From: Fimenecus sp045613065 | Lineage (GTDB): Bacteria > Bacillota > Clostridia > Oscillospirales > Acutalibacteraceae | NCBI GenBank assembly: GCA_045613065.1 | Contig: JAZLAH010000022.1 | Span: 1 to 57,604 of the forward strand | Direction of reading: 5' to 3' | Length of the DNA: 57,604 nt | Shown: one piece after another, positions 32,054 to 41,968 of the stretch | Layout of the letters: each line of letters starts with the position of its first letter | Numbering within the stretch: position 1 is the stretch's first letter | The notes under the pieces: generated by a model | Seen by the model: the letters and a program-made list of their open reading frames with translations, nothing else | Database searches by the model: none | What the model was told of the DNA's origin: nothing | Translations under genes and position numbers: made by a program

Positions 32054-32956
32054 ATGAAACTTTTAATGACAGGTGCATTTAATTGTACAACTGAACAAAA
32101 AGTGAATATTGAAAATCTTGGATGTGAAATTTTATTTCACAAAATGGAAAACGAACCATTGAGTGCAGAAATGTATGATGTAGAGGGAATAATCTGCAAT
32201 GGCTTGTTTTTACATAATGATATTGAAAAATTTCCTAATCTCCGATTTGTACAACTTACGAGCGCAGGTCTTGACCGTGTGCCTGTGGAGAAGATAAATG
32301 AAAAAGGCATCGTCCTTAAAAATGCAAGAGGTGTATATAGTATCCCAATGGCTGAATTTGCAGTTAGCGGTGTGCTTGCATTATATAAAAATATAGGAAC
32401 ATTTATTGAAAATCAGAAAAATCATAGTTGGATAAAAGATAGAAATGTCAGAGAAATTTCCGGTGATACAGTTTTTGTTGTTGGCTGTGGTAGTGTAGGT
32501 ACTGAGTGTGCGAAACGATTTAAGGCACTTGGTATGAATGTTATTGGCGCTGATATTGTAAATCCTCAGAATGATGTTTATGACCGATATTGTTCGATGG
32601 AAGATATAGATTCAGCATTAAGTAACGCTGATGTAATCGTTTTAACATTACCGCTGACAGAAGAAACAAAGAATTTCTTCAACGAAGAAAGATTCTCTTG
32701 TGTTAAGGATGGTTCAATTCTTGTGAATATTGCAAGAGGCGCTGTTGTCAACGAAGATAGTCTTGTTGAAAATCTTAAAAACGGAAAACTTGCCGGTGCA
32801 GTTCTTGATGTGTTCTGTACTGAACCATTAAATGAAAATAGTGAACTTTGGGATATGAAGAATGTGATAATAACACCACATAATTCATTTGTTTCATCGA
32901 AAAATCAGGAAAGATTGTTTAATGTAGTTTATAACAATCTTAAAGAGTATATGTAA
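32054..32956 (+). CDS. D-isomer-specific 2-hydroxyacid dehydrogenase
   Basis: A 300-residue NAD-dependent enzyme. GCGSVG (144-149) is the Rossmann motif, and the catalytic triad is complete: Arg 228 in NIARGA, Glu 257 in FCTEPL and His 276 in TPHNS. It reduces a 2-keto acid to a D-2-hydroxyacid or the reverse. Its position between a pyruvate-type aldolase and glycosyltransferase genes in the polymer operon suggests it makes a hydroxyacid building block, perhaps a lactyl-, glyceryl- or longer-chain substituent, rather than acting in central metabolism. RBS AGAGGA precedes the ATG. Confidence 0.9.
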   Translation: MKLLMTGAFNCTTEQKVNIENLGCEILFHKMENEPLSAEMYDVEGIICNGLFLHNDIEKFPNLRFVQLTSAGLDRVPVEKINEKGIVLKNARGVYSIPMAEFAVSGVLALYKNIGTFIENQKNHSWIKDRNVREISGDTVFVVGCGSVGTECAKRFKALGMNVIGADIVNPQNDVYDRYCSMEDIDSALSNADVIVLTLPLTEETKNFFNEERFSCVKDGSILVNIARGAVVNEDSLVENLKNGKLAGAVLDVFCTEPLNENSELWDMKNVIITPHNSFVSSKNQERLFNVVYNNLKEYM

Positions 32957-33011
32957 GGAAATCTTGAAAGAGTTTTAATACGAATAAAAATAATATGGAA
33001 GGAAAAACGTG

Positions 33012-34142
33012 ATGAAAAAAGTATTGTTAGTTGCTACTGTTCAAAGTCATATAGCACAGTTTCACAAACCATTGATAAGATGGTTATGTGACAATGGATA
33101 TTCTGTTGATGTGGCTGCAGGATATAACCTTGATGTTAAACCTAACCTTAGTCTTGATATACAAGGTACAATATACGATGTTCCGTTTTCACGTTCTCCA
33201 TTTAGTTTTAGCAATCTTAAGGCATATAAAGTGCTGAAAGAAATAATTGACAATAATGAATATGATATAGTGCATTGTAATACACCAGTTGGAGGAATAC
33301 TTACAAGAATAGCAGCTGACTCTAAACGCAAAAAAGGTGAGATGAAGGTAATGTATGAAGCACATGGATTTCACTTTTTTAAAGGCGGTTCATTAAAAAA
33401 TTGGATCATGTGGTACCCTATTGAAAAATGGTTTTCAAAATATACAGATGTTTTGGTAACTATAAATAAAATGGACTATGAACTTGCAAGTAGAAATTTT
33501 AAGGCAAGTAAAGTCGAATATATACCTGGTGTTGGGTTAGATTTAAGTCAGTTTATAAATTTCGATAATCCTGCTGATTTAAGAGAAGAATTTAGTTTGC
33601 CATGGGATTCAAAAATAGTTCTTTCAGTTGGTGAATTGAATAAAAATAAAAACCATCAGGTTATCATACGTGCTCTTGCATATTTGAATGATCCTAATAT
33701 ACATTATTTCCTTGCAGGAAATGGACCGTTGAAAGACGATTTGGCACAATTGACAGAACAACTTGGTGTAAAAGACAATGTTCATTTTCTTGGTTATCGT
33801 CGTGACATACCATCATTACTTAAAAATGCAGATGTTTATGCTTTTCCGTCACTTCGTGAAGGTCTTGGTATGGCTTCAATTGAGGCTATGTCTACAGGAT
33901 TACCTCTTGTTACTTCAAATAGACACGGAATAAATGACTACTCTGAAAGTGGAAAGACTGGTTTTAAATATAATCCAGATGATTATAAGGGTTTTGCTGA
34001 TGGAATCAGACAAATAGTTTATAACGATGATTTGAAGAATAAAATGGGAGAATATAATGTTGGTATATCCAAGGGGTTTACTGTTGAGTCGTCTTTGAAG
34101 GAACTTGGCAGAATATATCAGGAGACATTGAATGATGAATAA
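33012..34142 (+). CDS. Glycosyltransferase family 4 (GT-B)
   Basis: A 376-residue GT-B enzyme. The N-terminal acceptor domain begins KVLLVATVQSHIAQFHKPL, an EpsD-like opening, and the C-terminal donor domain has VGELNKNKNH, FLGYRRDIPSLLKNADVYAFPSLREGLG and EAMSTGLPLV with the E-x7-E retaining motif. It should add one sugar to the lipid-linked repeat on the cytoplasmic face. An in-frame GTG is three bases before the chosen ATG; GGAAGG sits eight bases upstream. The next gene overlaps its end. Confidence 0.9.
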   Translation: MKKVLLVATVQSHIAQFHKPLIRWLCDNGYSVDVAAGYNLDVKPNLSLDIQGTIYDVPFSRSPFSFSNLKAYKVLKEIIDNNEYDIVHCNTPVGGILTRIAADSKRKKGEMKVMYEAHGFHFFKGGSLKNWIMWYPIEKWFSKYTDVLVTINKMDYELASRNFKASKVEYIPGVGLDLSQFINFDNPADLREEFSLPWDSKIVLSVGELNKNKNHQVIIRALAYLNDPNIHYFLAGNGPLKDDLAQLTEQLGVKDNVHFLGYRRDIPSLLKNADVYAFPSLREGLGMASIEAMSTGLPLVTSNRHGINDYSESGKTGFKYNPDDYKGFADGIRQIVYNDDLKNKMGEYNVGISKGFTVESSLKELGRIYQETLNDE

Positions 34143-35190
34143 AGTTTCTATTGTAATACCAGTTTACAACACAAAAAAATATCTTGAACAATGTGTTTCA
34201 TCCCTTACGGAACAAACTTATCAAAATGTTGAAGTGCTTTTAGTTGATGATGGTTCAACTGATGGTACGTCAGATTTGTGTGATGAAATAGCAAAAAAAG
34301 ATAGCAGAATAAGAGCTATACATAAGACAAATGGTGGAGCGGCAACTGCAAGAAACCTTGGAATTGATGAAGCAACAGGTGAATATGTTATGTTTGTCGA
34401 TTCAGATGATTGGCTTGATACCGACGCTATTGAAAATCTTGTTGAACATGCAGACAAGAATAATACCGATGTAATCAGATTCAGTTATGTTCGTGAATTT
34501 GAGGGTAAGCAGTTGGTGAAGAAAAATACATTTCTTGAAGAACGTGTATATTCAGGTGATGAATGCTTAAATGTTTGTAGACAGATTTTGGGATTAACTG
34601 GAGAAGAACTTGCTCATCCAGAAAGTATGAATTTTCTTGCATCCTGTGGATTCAATATGTACAGAAAAAGCATTCTTACAAATATTGATGCAAGGTTTAT
34701 TCCTATCCAGGAAATTGGTTCATTTGTAGATGGTCTTTTCAATTTCTCAGTTTTTATGAATGTTAGGAGCTTTGAATTTATTGACAAACCATATTACCAC
34801 TACAGAAAGACTAATGAAAATGCTGCAACAGCAGGGTATAGAAAAAATTATGTTCCAAGACAACTTGTTTTGTTCGATAAATTAAGAAGCAAGATAGACG
34901 AAAAGGATTGGCCTCTCTTCCGTGAGGCATTCAACAATCGCATGGTGTTCTCGACTATGGAAATTTCCTTTAATGCATTGAGAAACAGAGCACCATTTTT
35001 TGAAAAATATAATGAAATAAAAAGTGTGTTGAAACATCCTGAGTTTAGAAAAGCATATAAAACTTTTAACCTGAAATATTTAGGATTAAAATGGAAAGTG
35101 TATTATTTCTTCATAATACACTCAATAGTTTTACCTACATACATTATGACTGCGGTAATTTTAAAACTGAAAAACAGGGGAGTATTATGA
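34132..35190 (+). CDS. Glycosyltransferase family 2 (GT-A)
   Basis: A 352-residue GT-A enzyme. The N-terminal catalytic domain has VSIVIPVYNTKKYLEQC, DDGSTDGT and the metal-binding DSDDW (D-x-D) motif around 85-95. The C-terminal third is hydrophobic and basic and probably associates with the membrane. It overlaps the preceding gene by 11 bases; AGGAG lies seven bases upstream of the ATG at 34132, and a second ATG follows at 34135. One sugar transfer step in repeat-unit assembly is inferred. Confidence 0.92.
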   Translation: MMNKVSIVIPVYNTKKYLEQCVSSLTEQTYQNVEVLLVDDGSTDGTSDLCDEIAKKDSRIRAIHKTNGGAATARNLGIDEATGEYVMFVDSDDWLDTDAIENLVEHADKNNTDVIRFSYVREFEGKQLVKKNTFLEERVYSGDECLNVCRQILGLTGEELAHPESMNFLASCGFNMYRKSILTNIDARFIPIQEIGSFVDGLFNFSVFMNVRSFEFIDKPYYHYRKTNENAATAGYRKNYVPRQLVLFDKLRSKIDEKDWPLFREAFNNRMVFSTMEISFNALRNRAPFFEKYNEIKSVLKHPEFRKAYKTFNLKYLGLKWKVYYFFIIHSIVLPTYIMTAVILKLKNRGVL

Positions 35191-36107
35191 TAAACAAACC
35201 AATGGTAAGCATAGTTATACCATTATACAATGGTTCAAATTATGTTGAAGAAGCTATAAAAAGTGCATTAGCTCAGACATATGAAAATGTAGAAATCGTT
35301 GTGGTTAATGATGGTTCAACTGATGAGGGAGCAGGAAAAACTATCTGTGATAAATATGCAGACAAAATTGTGTATTTTGAAAAGGAAAATGGCGGTTGTT
35401 CATCTGCATTAAACTATGGTATAAAGAGAGCAAAGGGCGAATTTATTTCTTGGTTATCACACGACGACTTGTACTTTCCTGAAAAGTTAGAAAAGCAAAT
35501 TGAAAAATACACAAAACATAATCTTGACAAGAATAACACGATAATCAGTAATCCAGGTATGCTTATAGACTCAAAGGGAGATGAAATTTTTCATCCAGGT
35601 CATAAGGTGACGGGATTATACTCATCTGAACAAGCATTTAACCATTTTTTGTTTAAGGCATGTCCAAATGGTTGTGGGTTATTAATACCTAAGTGTATTT
35701 TTGAAAAGTGTGGTTATTTTGATGAAAGTTTGCGATTTGTTCTAGACTGGAATTTATGGTTAAAGTTTGCGCTTTCAGGTGTAGATTTCTATTTCGATGA
35801 TGATAAATTGGTATGTAATCGTGTACATAGTATGCAGGTTACAGTAAAACAAAAGGAACTTCATTCTAAAGAAGCAAACTATACTGTTGACCAGTTACTT
35901 GAAGAAATTAAGAAGGATAATTCTAAAGATACATATTTGAAAAATTTATATTATTTTTCATATTCATGTGCAAGAGGAAATTTTAAGTCTATATGTGATT
36001 ATTCTAAAGAAAAAAATATTTCAATTAATGTTTTGAAATGTGTGAAATTACGAGCAAAAGTTAAAATCAAGAGGTTTATAAAATACATTTATCACAAAAT
36101 AAGATAA
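35187..36107 (+). CDS. Glycosyltransferase family 2 (GT-A)
   Basis: A 306-residue GT-A enzyme with VSIVIPLYNGSNYVEEAI, NDGSTDEG and SHDDLY as the metal-binding motif (about 86-91). The frame is open further upstream, but ATG 35187 overlaps the preceding stop as ATGA and has GGGGAG ahead, so it is chosen. The C-terminal tail is highly basic. It is followed by an 82-bp spacer before the polymerase gene with no feature seen. Confidence 0.92.
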   Translation: MINKPMVSIVIPLYNGSNYVEEAIKSALAQTYENVEIVVVNDGSTDEGAGKTICDKYADKIVYFEKENGGCSSALNYGIKRAKGEFISWLSHDDLYFPEKLEKQIEKYTKHNLDKNNTIISNPGMLIDSKGDEIFHPGHKVTGLYSSEQAFNHFLFKACPNGCGLLIPKCIFEKCGYFDESLRFVLDWNLWLKFALSGVDFYFDDDKLVCNRVHSMQVTVKQKELHSKEANYTVDQLLEEIKKDNSKDTYLKNLYYFSYSCARGNFKSICDYSKEKNISINVLKCVKLRAKVKIKRFIKYIYHKIR

Positions 36108-36189
36108 ATGTATTTTGATGAAAAACGATGTGCATTTAGTTGTCGAGTATTAAGTGAGAATTAAATCAAAATAGTGAGAGAATAGCGAA

Positions 36190-37251
36190 ATGACAATATA
36201 TTTAATAAATGTCGCTCTTATTTTGTTTTGGGGCGTACTACTACTTCATGTAGAAACAAATGACAATAAGAAAAAATTATTTTGCATAATATGTGCTGGT
36301 CAATGGATTCTAATATCTGGTTTGCGTGATTGGTCTGTTGGTGCTGATACAATGAATTATTATCAATGGTTTGAATTGGTTAAAACAAAATCTTGGCGTT
36401 CAACAATAATGGATATCTGGGATTACTTATTTAATGGACTTGAAGTAAGAGACCCGGGATATAATTTACTGCAGAAAATATTTCAGATATTCTTTGATGA
36501 TTATCAGATGTGGCTGATTTTTATCGCTGTGATTTTTACGGGTCTTATGGCAAGATGGATTTATAAATATTCCTCTATGCCTGAAATAAGTTTTCTATTA
36601 TATTCCGTTTTATTCTATTCGTTCTTTGCACTTACAGGACATAGGCAGACAATTGCTACGGGCTTGATTGTATTTTTAGGTTATGAATACGCAAAGAAAA
36701 GACAGTTTCTTAAGTTTGTTGTTGTAGCTTTTATTGCATTTATGATACATAAATCATCGGCTATTTTTATTCTTTATTATGTAATTGCAAGCATAAGCAT
36801 TACTCCTATATACACAGTTGTTGTGTTGGGTTTCATCGGATTGTTTGTATTACTTGGTAGAAGATTGTACGAGCCGATTGCATTGTTTTTTGGGTTTGAT
36901 GAGGAAGCTATAGCTTATGAAGGTGCCAGTGCAACAACATATGCTACCGTTCTTCTCCTTCTTTGCATTATAGCTCTTTGTATGTACCCATGGATAAGCA
37001 AAAAACGTATGGATTCAAAAAATCTTTATAATATGCTGTTTTTGACAATGGGTTCTACTGCTTTGCTTTTCCATCATCATGGTTTTATGCGAATTCAGCA
37101 GTATTTCTCTTTGATAATCATGGTAATAGTGCCAGAAATGGTTAAGGTGGTAGACAAAAACTATAGATTTTTTGTATATCTTTTTGTTGTAGTATTTCTT
37201 ATTATGTATCTGATTAGGAACAATCCACATTATTCATTTTTCTTTATGTAG
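36190..37251 (+). CDS. EpsG family polysaccharide polymerase (Wzy-like)
   Basis: A 353-residue integral membrane protein with about ten hydrophobic segments. SGLRDWSVGADTMNYYQWF after the first two helices is the EpsG family signature (R-x-x-x-V-G-x-D-x-x-x-Y). EpsG-type proteins are thought to polymerise undecaprenyl-linked repeats at the outer face of the membrane. Its position after three glycosyltransferases and before the flippase in the same operon fits a Wzx/Wzy-dependent pathway. The initiating ATG has a GAGAG site. Confidence 0.85.
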   Translation: MTIYLINVALILFWGVLLLHVETNDNKKKLFCIICAGQWILISGLRDWSVGADTMNYYQWFELVKTKSWRSTIMDIWDYLFNGLEVRDPGYNLLQKIFQIFFDDYQMWLIFIAVIFTGLMARWIYKYSSMPEISFLLYSVLFYSFFALTGHRQTIATGLIVFLGYEYAKKRQFLKFVVVAFIAFMIHKSSAIFILYYVIASISITPIYTVVVLGFIGLFVLLGRRLYEPIALFFGFDEEAIAYEGASATTYATVLLLLCIIALCMYPWISKKRMDSKNLYNMLFLTMGSTALLFHHHGFMRIQQYFSLIIMVIVPEMVKVVDKNYRFFVYLFVVVFLIMYLIRNNPHYSFFFM

Positions 37252-37268
37252 ACACAGGAGGTGAAAAA

Positions 37269-38471
37269 GTGAAAGTATTACAGATAAACTGTGTATATAA
37301 AGTGGGTAGCACAGGTAAAATCATGTACGATATCCATAAGTGTTTATTAGAAAAAGGACACGAATCTGTTGTTGTATATGGCAGAGGAAAAAAGGTAAAT
37401 GAACCTAATGTTTATAAAAACTCTACTGAATTTGAAGGTAAATTGCATTCAGCTTTCTCAAGGTTGTTTGGCGTTGATTTTGGTTATTCACCAATTGCCA
37501 CAACAAATCTTATAAGCATTATAAAAAAAGAAAAACCTGATATTGTTCACCTTCAGTGTATGAATGGCCACTTTGTAAATCTCTATCGATTGCTTAATTT
37601 TCTTAAATCGAAAAAAATCAATACAGTGCTTTCACTTCATGCTGAACTGATGCATACTGCAGGTTGTGCTCATGCTTATGACTGTGAAAAATGGAAAACT
37701 CAGTGCTATGACTGTCCACAAATAAAAGGATATATCTCAAAATATTTTCGTGATGATGCAAAGCATTGTTTTGAGTTGATGAAAAATGCTTGTAAAGGCT
37801 TTGAAAAACTTACTATAGTTGGTGTTTCTGAGTGGGTTGCAAACAGAGCAAAACAGTCGGCAATATATGATTCAGCTGAATTCACATCAATAACAAACGG
37901 AATTGAAACTAATGTTTTTAGACCTCGTGATGCTTCCGCTTTGCGTAAAGAGTTGAATATTCCTGAAGATAAAAAGATTCTTCTTCATGTCTCACCTAAG
38001 ATTACTGATAATTTAAAAGGTATACACCGTGTCATAGAGTTGGCAAATCGTATGAAAGATTATCAATTTATAGTTGTTGGTGATGGTTCAAACAAAATCA
38101 GTTTTCCAGAAAATGTTATAACAATACCACACACGTATAACCAAAACGTGTTGGCAGAGTATTATTCCCTTGCCGATTGTTTTCTTATGACTAGTTCAAG
38201 GGAAACATGTCCAACTGTGTGCATAGAGTCAGTTACATGTGGTTGTAATGTTGTAGGATTCAATGTAGGTGGTGTGCCTGAAACCATTCCACAGAAAATG
38301 GGTGAGGTTGTTGAACCTTTTGATATGGATGCTTATGAAAAAGCAGTTAGAAAATGGGCAGATATAAAAGCATCGGAAGAATATATAAATAAACTTCACT
38401 TTGATTGGTCACGAGAAGAAATGACAAGAAAATATATTGAAGTTTATAAGAGATTATTAAATTTAGATTAA
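37269..38471 (+). CDS. Glycosyltransferase family 4 with a cysteine cluster
   Basis: A 400-residue GT-B enzyme starting at a GTG supported by a full AGGAGGTG site five bases ahead. VYKVGSTGKIMYDI is the acceptor-side P-loop-like motif; CAHAYDCEKW and CYDCPQIK (about 135-160) form a four-cysteine cluster found in a subset of capsule GT4 enzymes, possibly binding zinc. The donor domain has HVSPKITDNLKGIHRVIELA and ETCPTVCIESVTCGCNVVGF. It likely adds a further sugar to the repeat. Confidence 0.88.
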   Translation: MKVLQINCVYKVGSTGKIMYDIHKCLLEKGHESVVVYGRGKKVNEPNVYKNSTEFEGKLHSAFSRLFGVDFGYSPIATTNLISIIKKEKPDIVHLQCMNGHFVNLYRLLNFLKSKKINTVLSLHAELMHTAGCAHAYDCEKWKTQCYDCPQIKGYISKYFRDDAKHCFELMKNACKGFEKLTIVGVSEWVANRAKQSAIYDSAEFTSITNGIETNVFRPRDASALRKELNIPEDKKILLHVSPKITDNLKGIHRVIELANRMKDYQFIVVGDGSNKISFPENVITIPHTYNQNVLAEYYSLADCFLMTSSRETCPTVCIESVTCGCNVVGFNVGGVPETIPQKMGEVVEPFDMDAYEKAVRKWADIKASEEYINKLHFDWSREEMTRKYIEVYKRLLNLD

Positions 38472-38507
38472 AACGTACATTCATAATTTCAGAGAGGACG
38501 ATATCTG

Positions 38508-39770
38508 ATGAAGGTTTTATGGATAGTAAATATGGTTTTTCCTTCTGTAGCAAAAAAAATAGGTGTATCAACCAGTGTAAGTGGTGGTTGGCTTCTTGAC
38601 CTTGCAAGTGCTATTGGTAGAAAAGAAAATGTTGAGCTTGGTGTTATGACATATTATTCAGGTGACAAATTTATTGATATGGAACTTGATGGTATAAGAT
38701 ATTTTATTTTTCCAGGTGGTGGAAAAAGACTTTTACATGATAACGATAAAACAGGTGATGATTGTAAAAAGGTAATTTCACTTTTTAAGCCTGATTTGAT
38801 TCATATTCATGGTACTGAATATGCTCCGGGTTATGAAATGTTAAAGGTTCATCCTGAAATTCCAACAGTATTGACAATTCAAGGTATTATACATCGTATA
38901 GCTGAAGAATATTATGGTGGATTTAGCTTATGGGAAATTCTTAAAATGTCAAGATTAAAGGATATTTTAAGAGGAAAAATTCCACTTACATATAAAATGC
39001 TTTACAAGAAAAATGCAAAACGGGAAATTAAGGTGTTGAAAAAGGTTAAGTACGTTACGGGAAGAACTGATTGGGATAAATCCACAATGCTCTCGATAAA
39101 TCCTGACCTTAAATATTTTCGTTGTAATTATAATTTGCGTGAACCTTTCTATAATGCTGAAAAATGGTCGTTGGATACAATGACTCGCCATACAATCATG
39201 ACAGGTGCAGCGCATTATTCATTAAAAGGACTTCATATTGTTATAAAAGCTATTGAAATTGTGAAGAAGAAATATCCTGATGTGAAGTTATATATTCCTG
39301 GTGGTGGAAAGGCAGAAAATGGAAGATTAGTAAATGCTTCCAGTTATACAAAATATATTGAGAAAATGATTTCTAACGCAGGTCTCGATGAAAATATTGT
39401 TTATTTAGGGAATATAGGTCCTGAAAAAGTCGCAGAATATCTTAAAACTTCTAATGTATGTGTTGTGCCATCTGCAATCGAAGGTGCATCAGCAACTCTT
39501 TGTGAGGCTATGATGATTGGTACACCATCAATTAGTGCATATCGTGGAGGAATGACAGATTTATTAACTGATAAAGTCAATGGATTTACATATGATTTTC
39601 CTGAATATCCACAGTTAGCACTCCGTATAATGGAAATCTTCGAAAATGATGATATGGCAGTTGATTTCTCAAAGAAAACAATTGACCTTGCAAATGCCCG
39701 TCATAATCGCGAAAAGAATCCTGATGATATGGTTAAAGTTTATGAGGAGATATTGTATAATGAGCGATAG
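38508..39770 (+). CDS. Glycosyltransferase family 4 (GT-B)
   Basis: A 420-residue GT-B enzyme. The N-terminal half includes KIGVSTSVSGGWLLDLASAI (glycine-rich acceptor loop); the donor domain has TGAAHYSLKGLHIVIKAIEI, YLGNIGPEKVAEYLKTSNVCVVPSAIEGAS and EAMMIGTPSISAYRGG. It overlaps the following acyltransferase gene by 11 bases, so the two are translationally coupled. The sugar donor is unknown. Confidence 0.9.
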   Translation: MKVLWIVNMVFPSVAKKIGVSTSVSGGWLLDLASAIGRKENVELGVMTYYSGDKFIDMELDGIRYFIFPGGGKRLLHDNDKTGDDCKKVISLFKPDLIHIHGTEYAPGYEMLKVHPEIPTVLTIQGIIHRIAEEYYGGFSLWEILKMSRLKDILRGKIPLTYKMLYKKNAKREIKVLKKVKYVTGRTDWDKSTMLSINPDLKYFRCNYNLREPFYNAEKWSLDTMTRHTIMTGAAHYSLKGLHIVIKAIEIVKKKYPDVKLYIPGGGKAENGRLVNASSYTKYIEKMISNAGLDENIVYLGNIGPEKVAEYLKTSNVCVVPSAIEGASATLCEAMMIGTPSISAYRGGMTDLLTDKVNGFTYDFPEYPQLALRIMEIFENDDMAVDFSKKTIDLANARHNREKNPDDMVKVYEEILYNER

Positions 39771-40797
39771 AAAACAGTTTGGTGCCCTAGATTTAGCAAA
39801 GTTTGTTGCAGCAATTCTTATAATTGTTTTGCATACAGGTCCGTTCAATTCATACAGTGAAATTCTTCGCTTTGGATTTAGAAGCATTATTACAGTTGTA
39901 GCTGTTCCATTTTTCTTTCTTACTAGTGGTTTTTTGTTCTGTACTAAACTTAATTCATTAGATGAAAAGGACCAAAGTGATTACTTTAAAAAATATTTCA
40001 AACGATTGGGATTAATGTATCTTTTGTGGTCCGCTGTTTATTTTATTTTTGTTGCAATAGATTGGGCTACAAATGGGTTCGGTTTATTTGATGTGCTGGA
40101 TTATATCAGAGACTTCTTTTTTAAGGGAAGCTATTCTACAATTTGGTTTTTGCCAGCACTTATGACTGCAGTAACGGTTGTGTATTTTTTACGTAAAAAA
40201 ATGTCATATGAAAAAATATTTCTTATGGCAATTCCTTTTTACGTAATTGCATGTTTTGGTAGTTCATATTACGGAATTTCAGAAAAACTTCCCGTAATAA
40301 GTGATTTATATAATATATATTTTTATGTCTTTGATACTATCAAAAATGGTATTCTTTTTGGATGGGTTTATGTTGCTTTAGGCGGAGTTTTTTCGGAAAG
40401 AAAACTTGAGTCAAAGCTAATTAAATATTTAATTCTCACAGGTGTTTTCTATGTTCTTATGGCAGGAGAAACTGTTGTACAAGAATATTTTAATTGGTCC
40501 ACAAATGGTGTTGATACAAAATTTATGTTATTACCATTGACAATATACCTATTTATGTTTGTAATGTCATTGAATATAAAATCAGGTCCTGCATTTATCT
40601 GGATGCGAAAACTCAGCCTTTTGTTGTTTTTGAGTCAAAGAATATTCTTGACTTTGTTTGATTGGTTTTTGGCAGACACAATTTTTGTTAAAAATTCAAT
40701 GATTTATTTTATTTCAATTTTATCTCTTACTCTTGGTTTCTCTGTAATTTTTATAAAACTGTCAGAGAAAGTAAAGGTATTAAAAAAGTTTTATTAA
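39760..40797 (+). CDS. Membrane acyltransferase (OafA/acyltransferase-3 family)
   Basis: A 345-residue polytopic protein with about ten membrane segments. The start motif FGALDLAKFVAAILIIVLHTG contains the conserved Arg/Lys-His region near residue 21 of the acyltransferase-3 family, which acetylates or otherwise acylates sugars during export. The frame is open upstream, but GAGGAG lies ten bases before the ATG at 39760 and gives the family N-terminus. First of three acyltransferase-3 genes in the operon. Confidence 0.88.
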   Translation: MSDRKQFGALDLAKFVAAILIIVLHTGPFNSYSEILRFGFRSIITVVAVPFFFLTSGFLFCTKLNSLDEKDQSDYFKKYFKRLGLMYLLWSAVYFIFVAIDWATNGFGLFDVLDYIRDFFFKGSYSTIWFLPALMTAVTVVYFLRKKMSYEKIFLMAIPFYVIACFGSSYYGISEKLPVISDLYNIYFYVFDTIKNGILFGWVYVALGGVFSERKLESKLIKYLILTGVFYVLMAGETVVQEYFNWSTNGVDTKFMLLPLTIYLFMFVMSLNIKSGPAFIWMRKLSLLLFLSQRIFLTLFDWFLADTIFVKNSMIYFISILSLTLGFSVIFIKLSEKVKVLKKFY

Positions 40798-40807
40798 GGA
40801 GAAAAGA

Positions 40808-41953
40808 ATGAAACTTACATTTTTCGGAAGTGTGCTTGGTTATCATCAAGAAGGTTTAGCAAAGGCTTTTTATAATATGTTGGGTGATGATTATCATTAT
40901 GTGGTTTTCAGTGATTTGCCTGATTATAGAAAGGAAGCAGGGTTTGAAAATCTTGCCGATAAATATCCTTTTGTTGTAAAGGCATATACACCGGAAGGTA
41001 AAGAAAAAACAGAAGAATTAATCGACAATAGTGATGTTGTTATAATTGGTGCAGCACCTAATGATGTGATTGAAAAATGCGTCAACAAAGGTATTGAAAC
41101 ATATCTGTTTTCAGAAAGATTTTTCAAAATGGGTACATGGAGAGCATTTGTTCCACCAATAAGAAAAAAAGTTGTTAATAGAGCAGCAAGGTTTAAGCAA
41201 CCAAATTTCAAGGTGCTTTGTGCAAGTGCATATTTACCATATGATTTAGCTTTGTGTGGATGGCGTGGCAAGGCATATAAATGGGGATATTTTCCAGAAG
41301 TTGTAAAATATGATATTGACGAGCTTATGTCAAAAAAAGCAACAAGGGACAATCCAGTAAATATCTTATGGGCAGCACGCTTTCTTGAACTAAAACACCC
41401 TGAAAAAGCAATACAGGTTGCAAAACATCTTAAAGAAAAGAATCTTCCATTCCATATGAATATTATCGGTTATGGTGAATTGGAAAATTTTATTAAAGAT
41501 GAGATTAAAAACAACTATCTTGATGATTACATAACATTTATGGGTAAAAAAACTGTACCTGAAGTTCGTGAAACAATGGAAAATGCAGATATTTTCCTTA
41601 TGACAAGTGACTATCATGAAGGTTGGGGCGTCGTAATCAATGAAAGTATGAACTGTGGTTGCGTTGTTGTTGCTGACGCTGCGGCAGGTGCAAGTCGATA
41701 TCTTGTTGATGACGGCAAAACTGGATTTATATATAAGAACAATAACATAAAATCTATGTTCCCAGTTATAGAAAAATTGATTACAGACGAGATTTACAGA
41801 AAAGAAATGCAAAAAAATGCTTATTACTATATGGTGAATAATGCGTCTCCTGAGGTTGTTGCTAGCAGGTTTATTGCTCTTTGTGAGGATAAAGCAGAAT
41901 TTAGTGAAGGTGCTTGTAGTATTGCTCCTATAATAAAATCAGCAAAAAAATAA
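40808..41953 (+). CDS. Glycosyltransferase family 4 (GT-B)
   Basis: A 381-residue GT-B protein. The N-terminal part contains short hydrophobic strands with VVIIGAAPNDVIEK and ETYLFSERFFK; the donor domain has LWAARFLELKHPEKAIQVAK and the EGWGVVINESMNCGCVVVAD motif with the E-x7-E pair. AAGGAG lies four bases before the ATG. This is the sixth distinct glycosyltransferase of the operon. Confidence 0.88.
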   Translation: MKLTFFGSVLGYHQEGLAKAFYNMLGDDYHYVVFSDLPDYRKEAGFENLADKYPFVVKAYTPEGKEKTEELIDNSDVVIIGAAPNDVIEKCVNKGIETYLFSERFFKMGTWRAFVPPIRKKVVNRAARFKQPNFKVLCASAYLPYDLALCGWRGKAYKWGYFPEVVKYDIDELMSKKATRDNPVNILWAARFLELKHPEKAIQVAKHLKEKNLPFHMNIIGYGELENFIKDEIKNNYLDDYITFMGKKTVPEVRETMENADIFLMTSDYHEGWGVVINESMNCGCVVVADAAAGASRYLVDDGKTGFIYKNNNIKSMFPVIEKLITDEIYRKEMQKNAYYYMVNNASPEVVASRFIALCEDKAEFSEGACSIAPIIKSAKK

Positions 41954-41968
41954 TGTTGGAGTTCGGAA

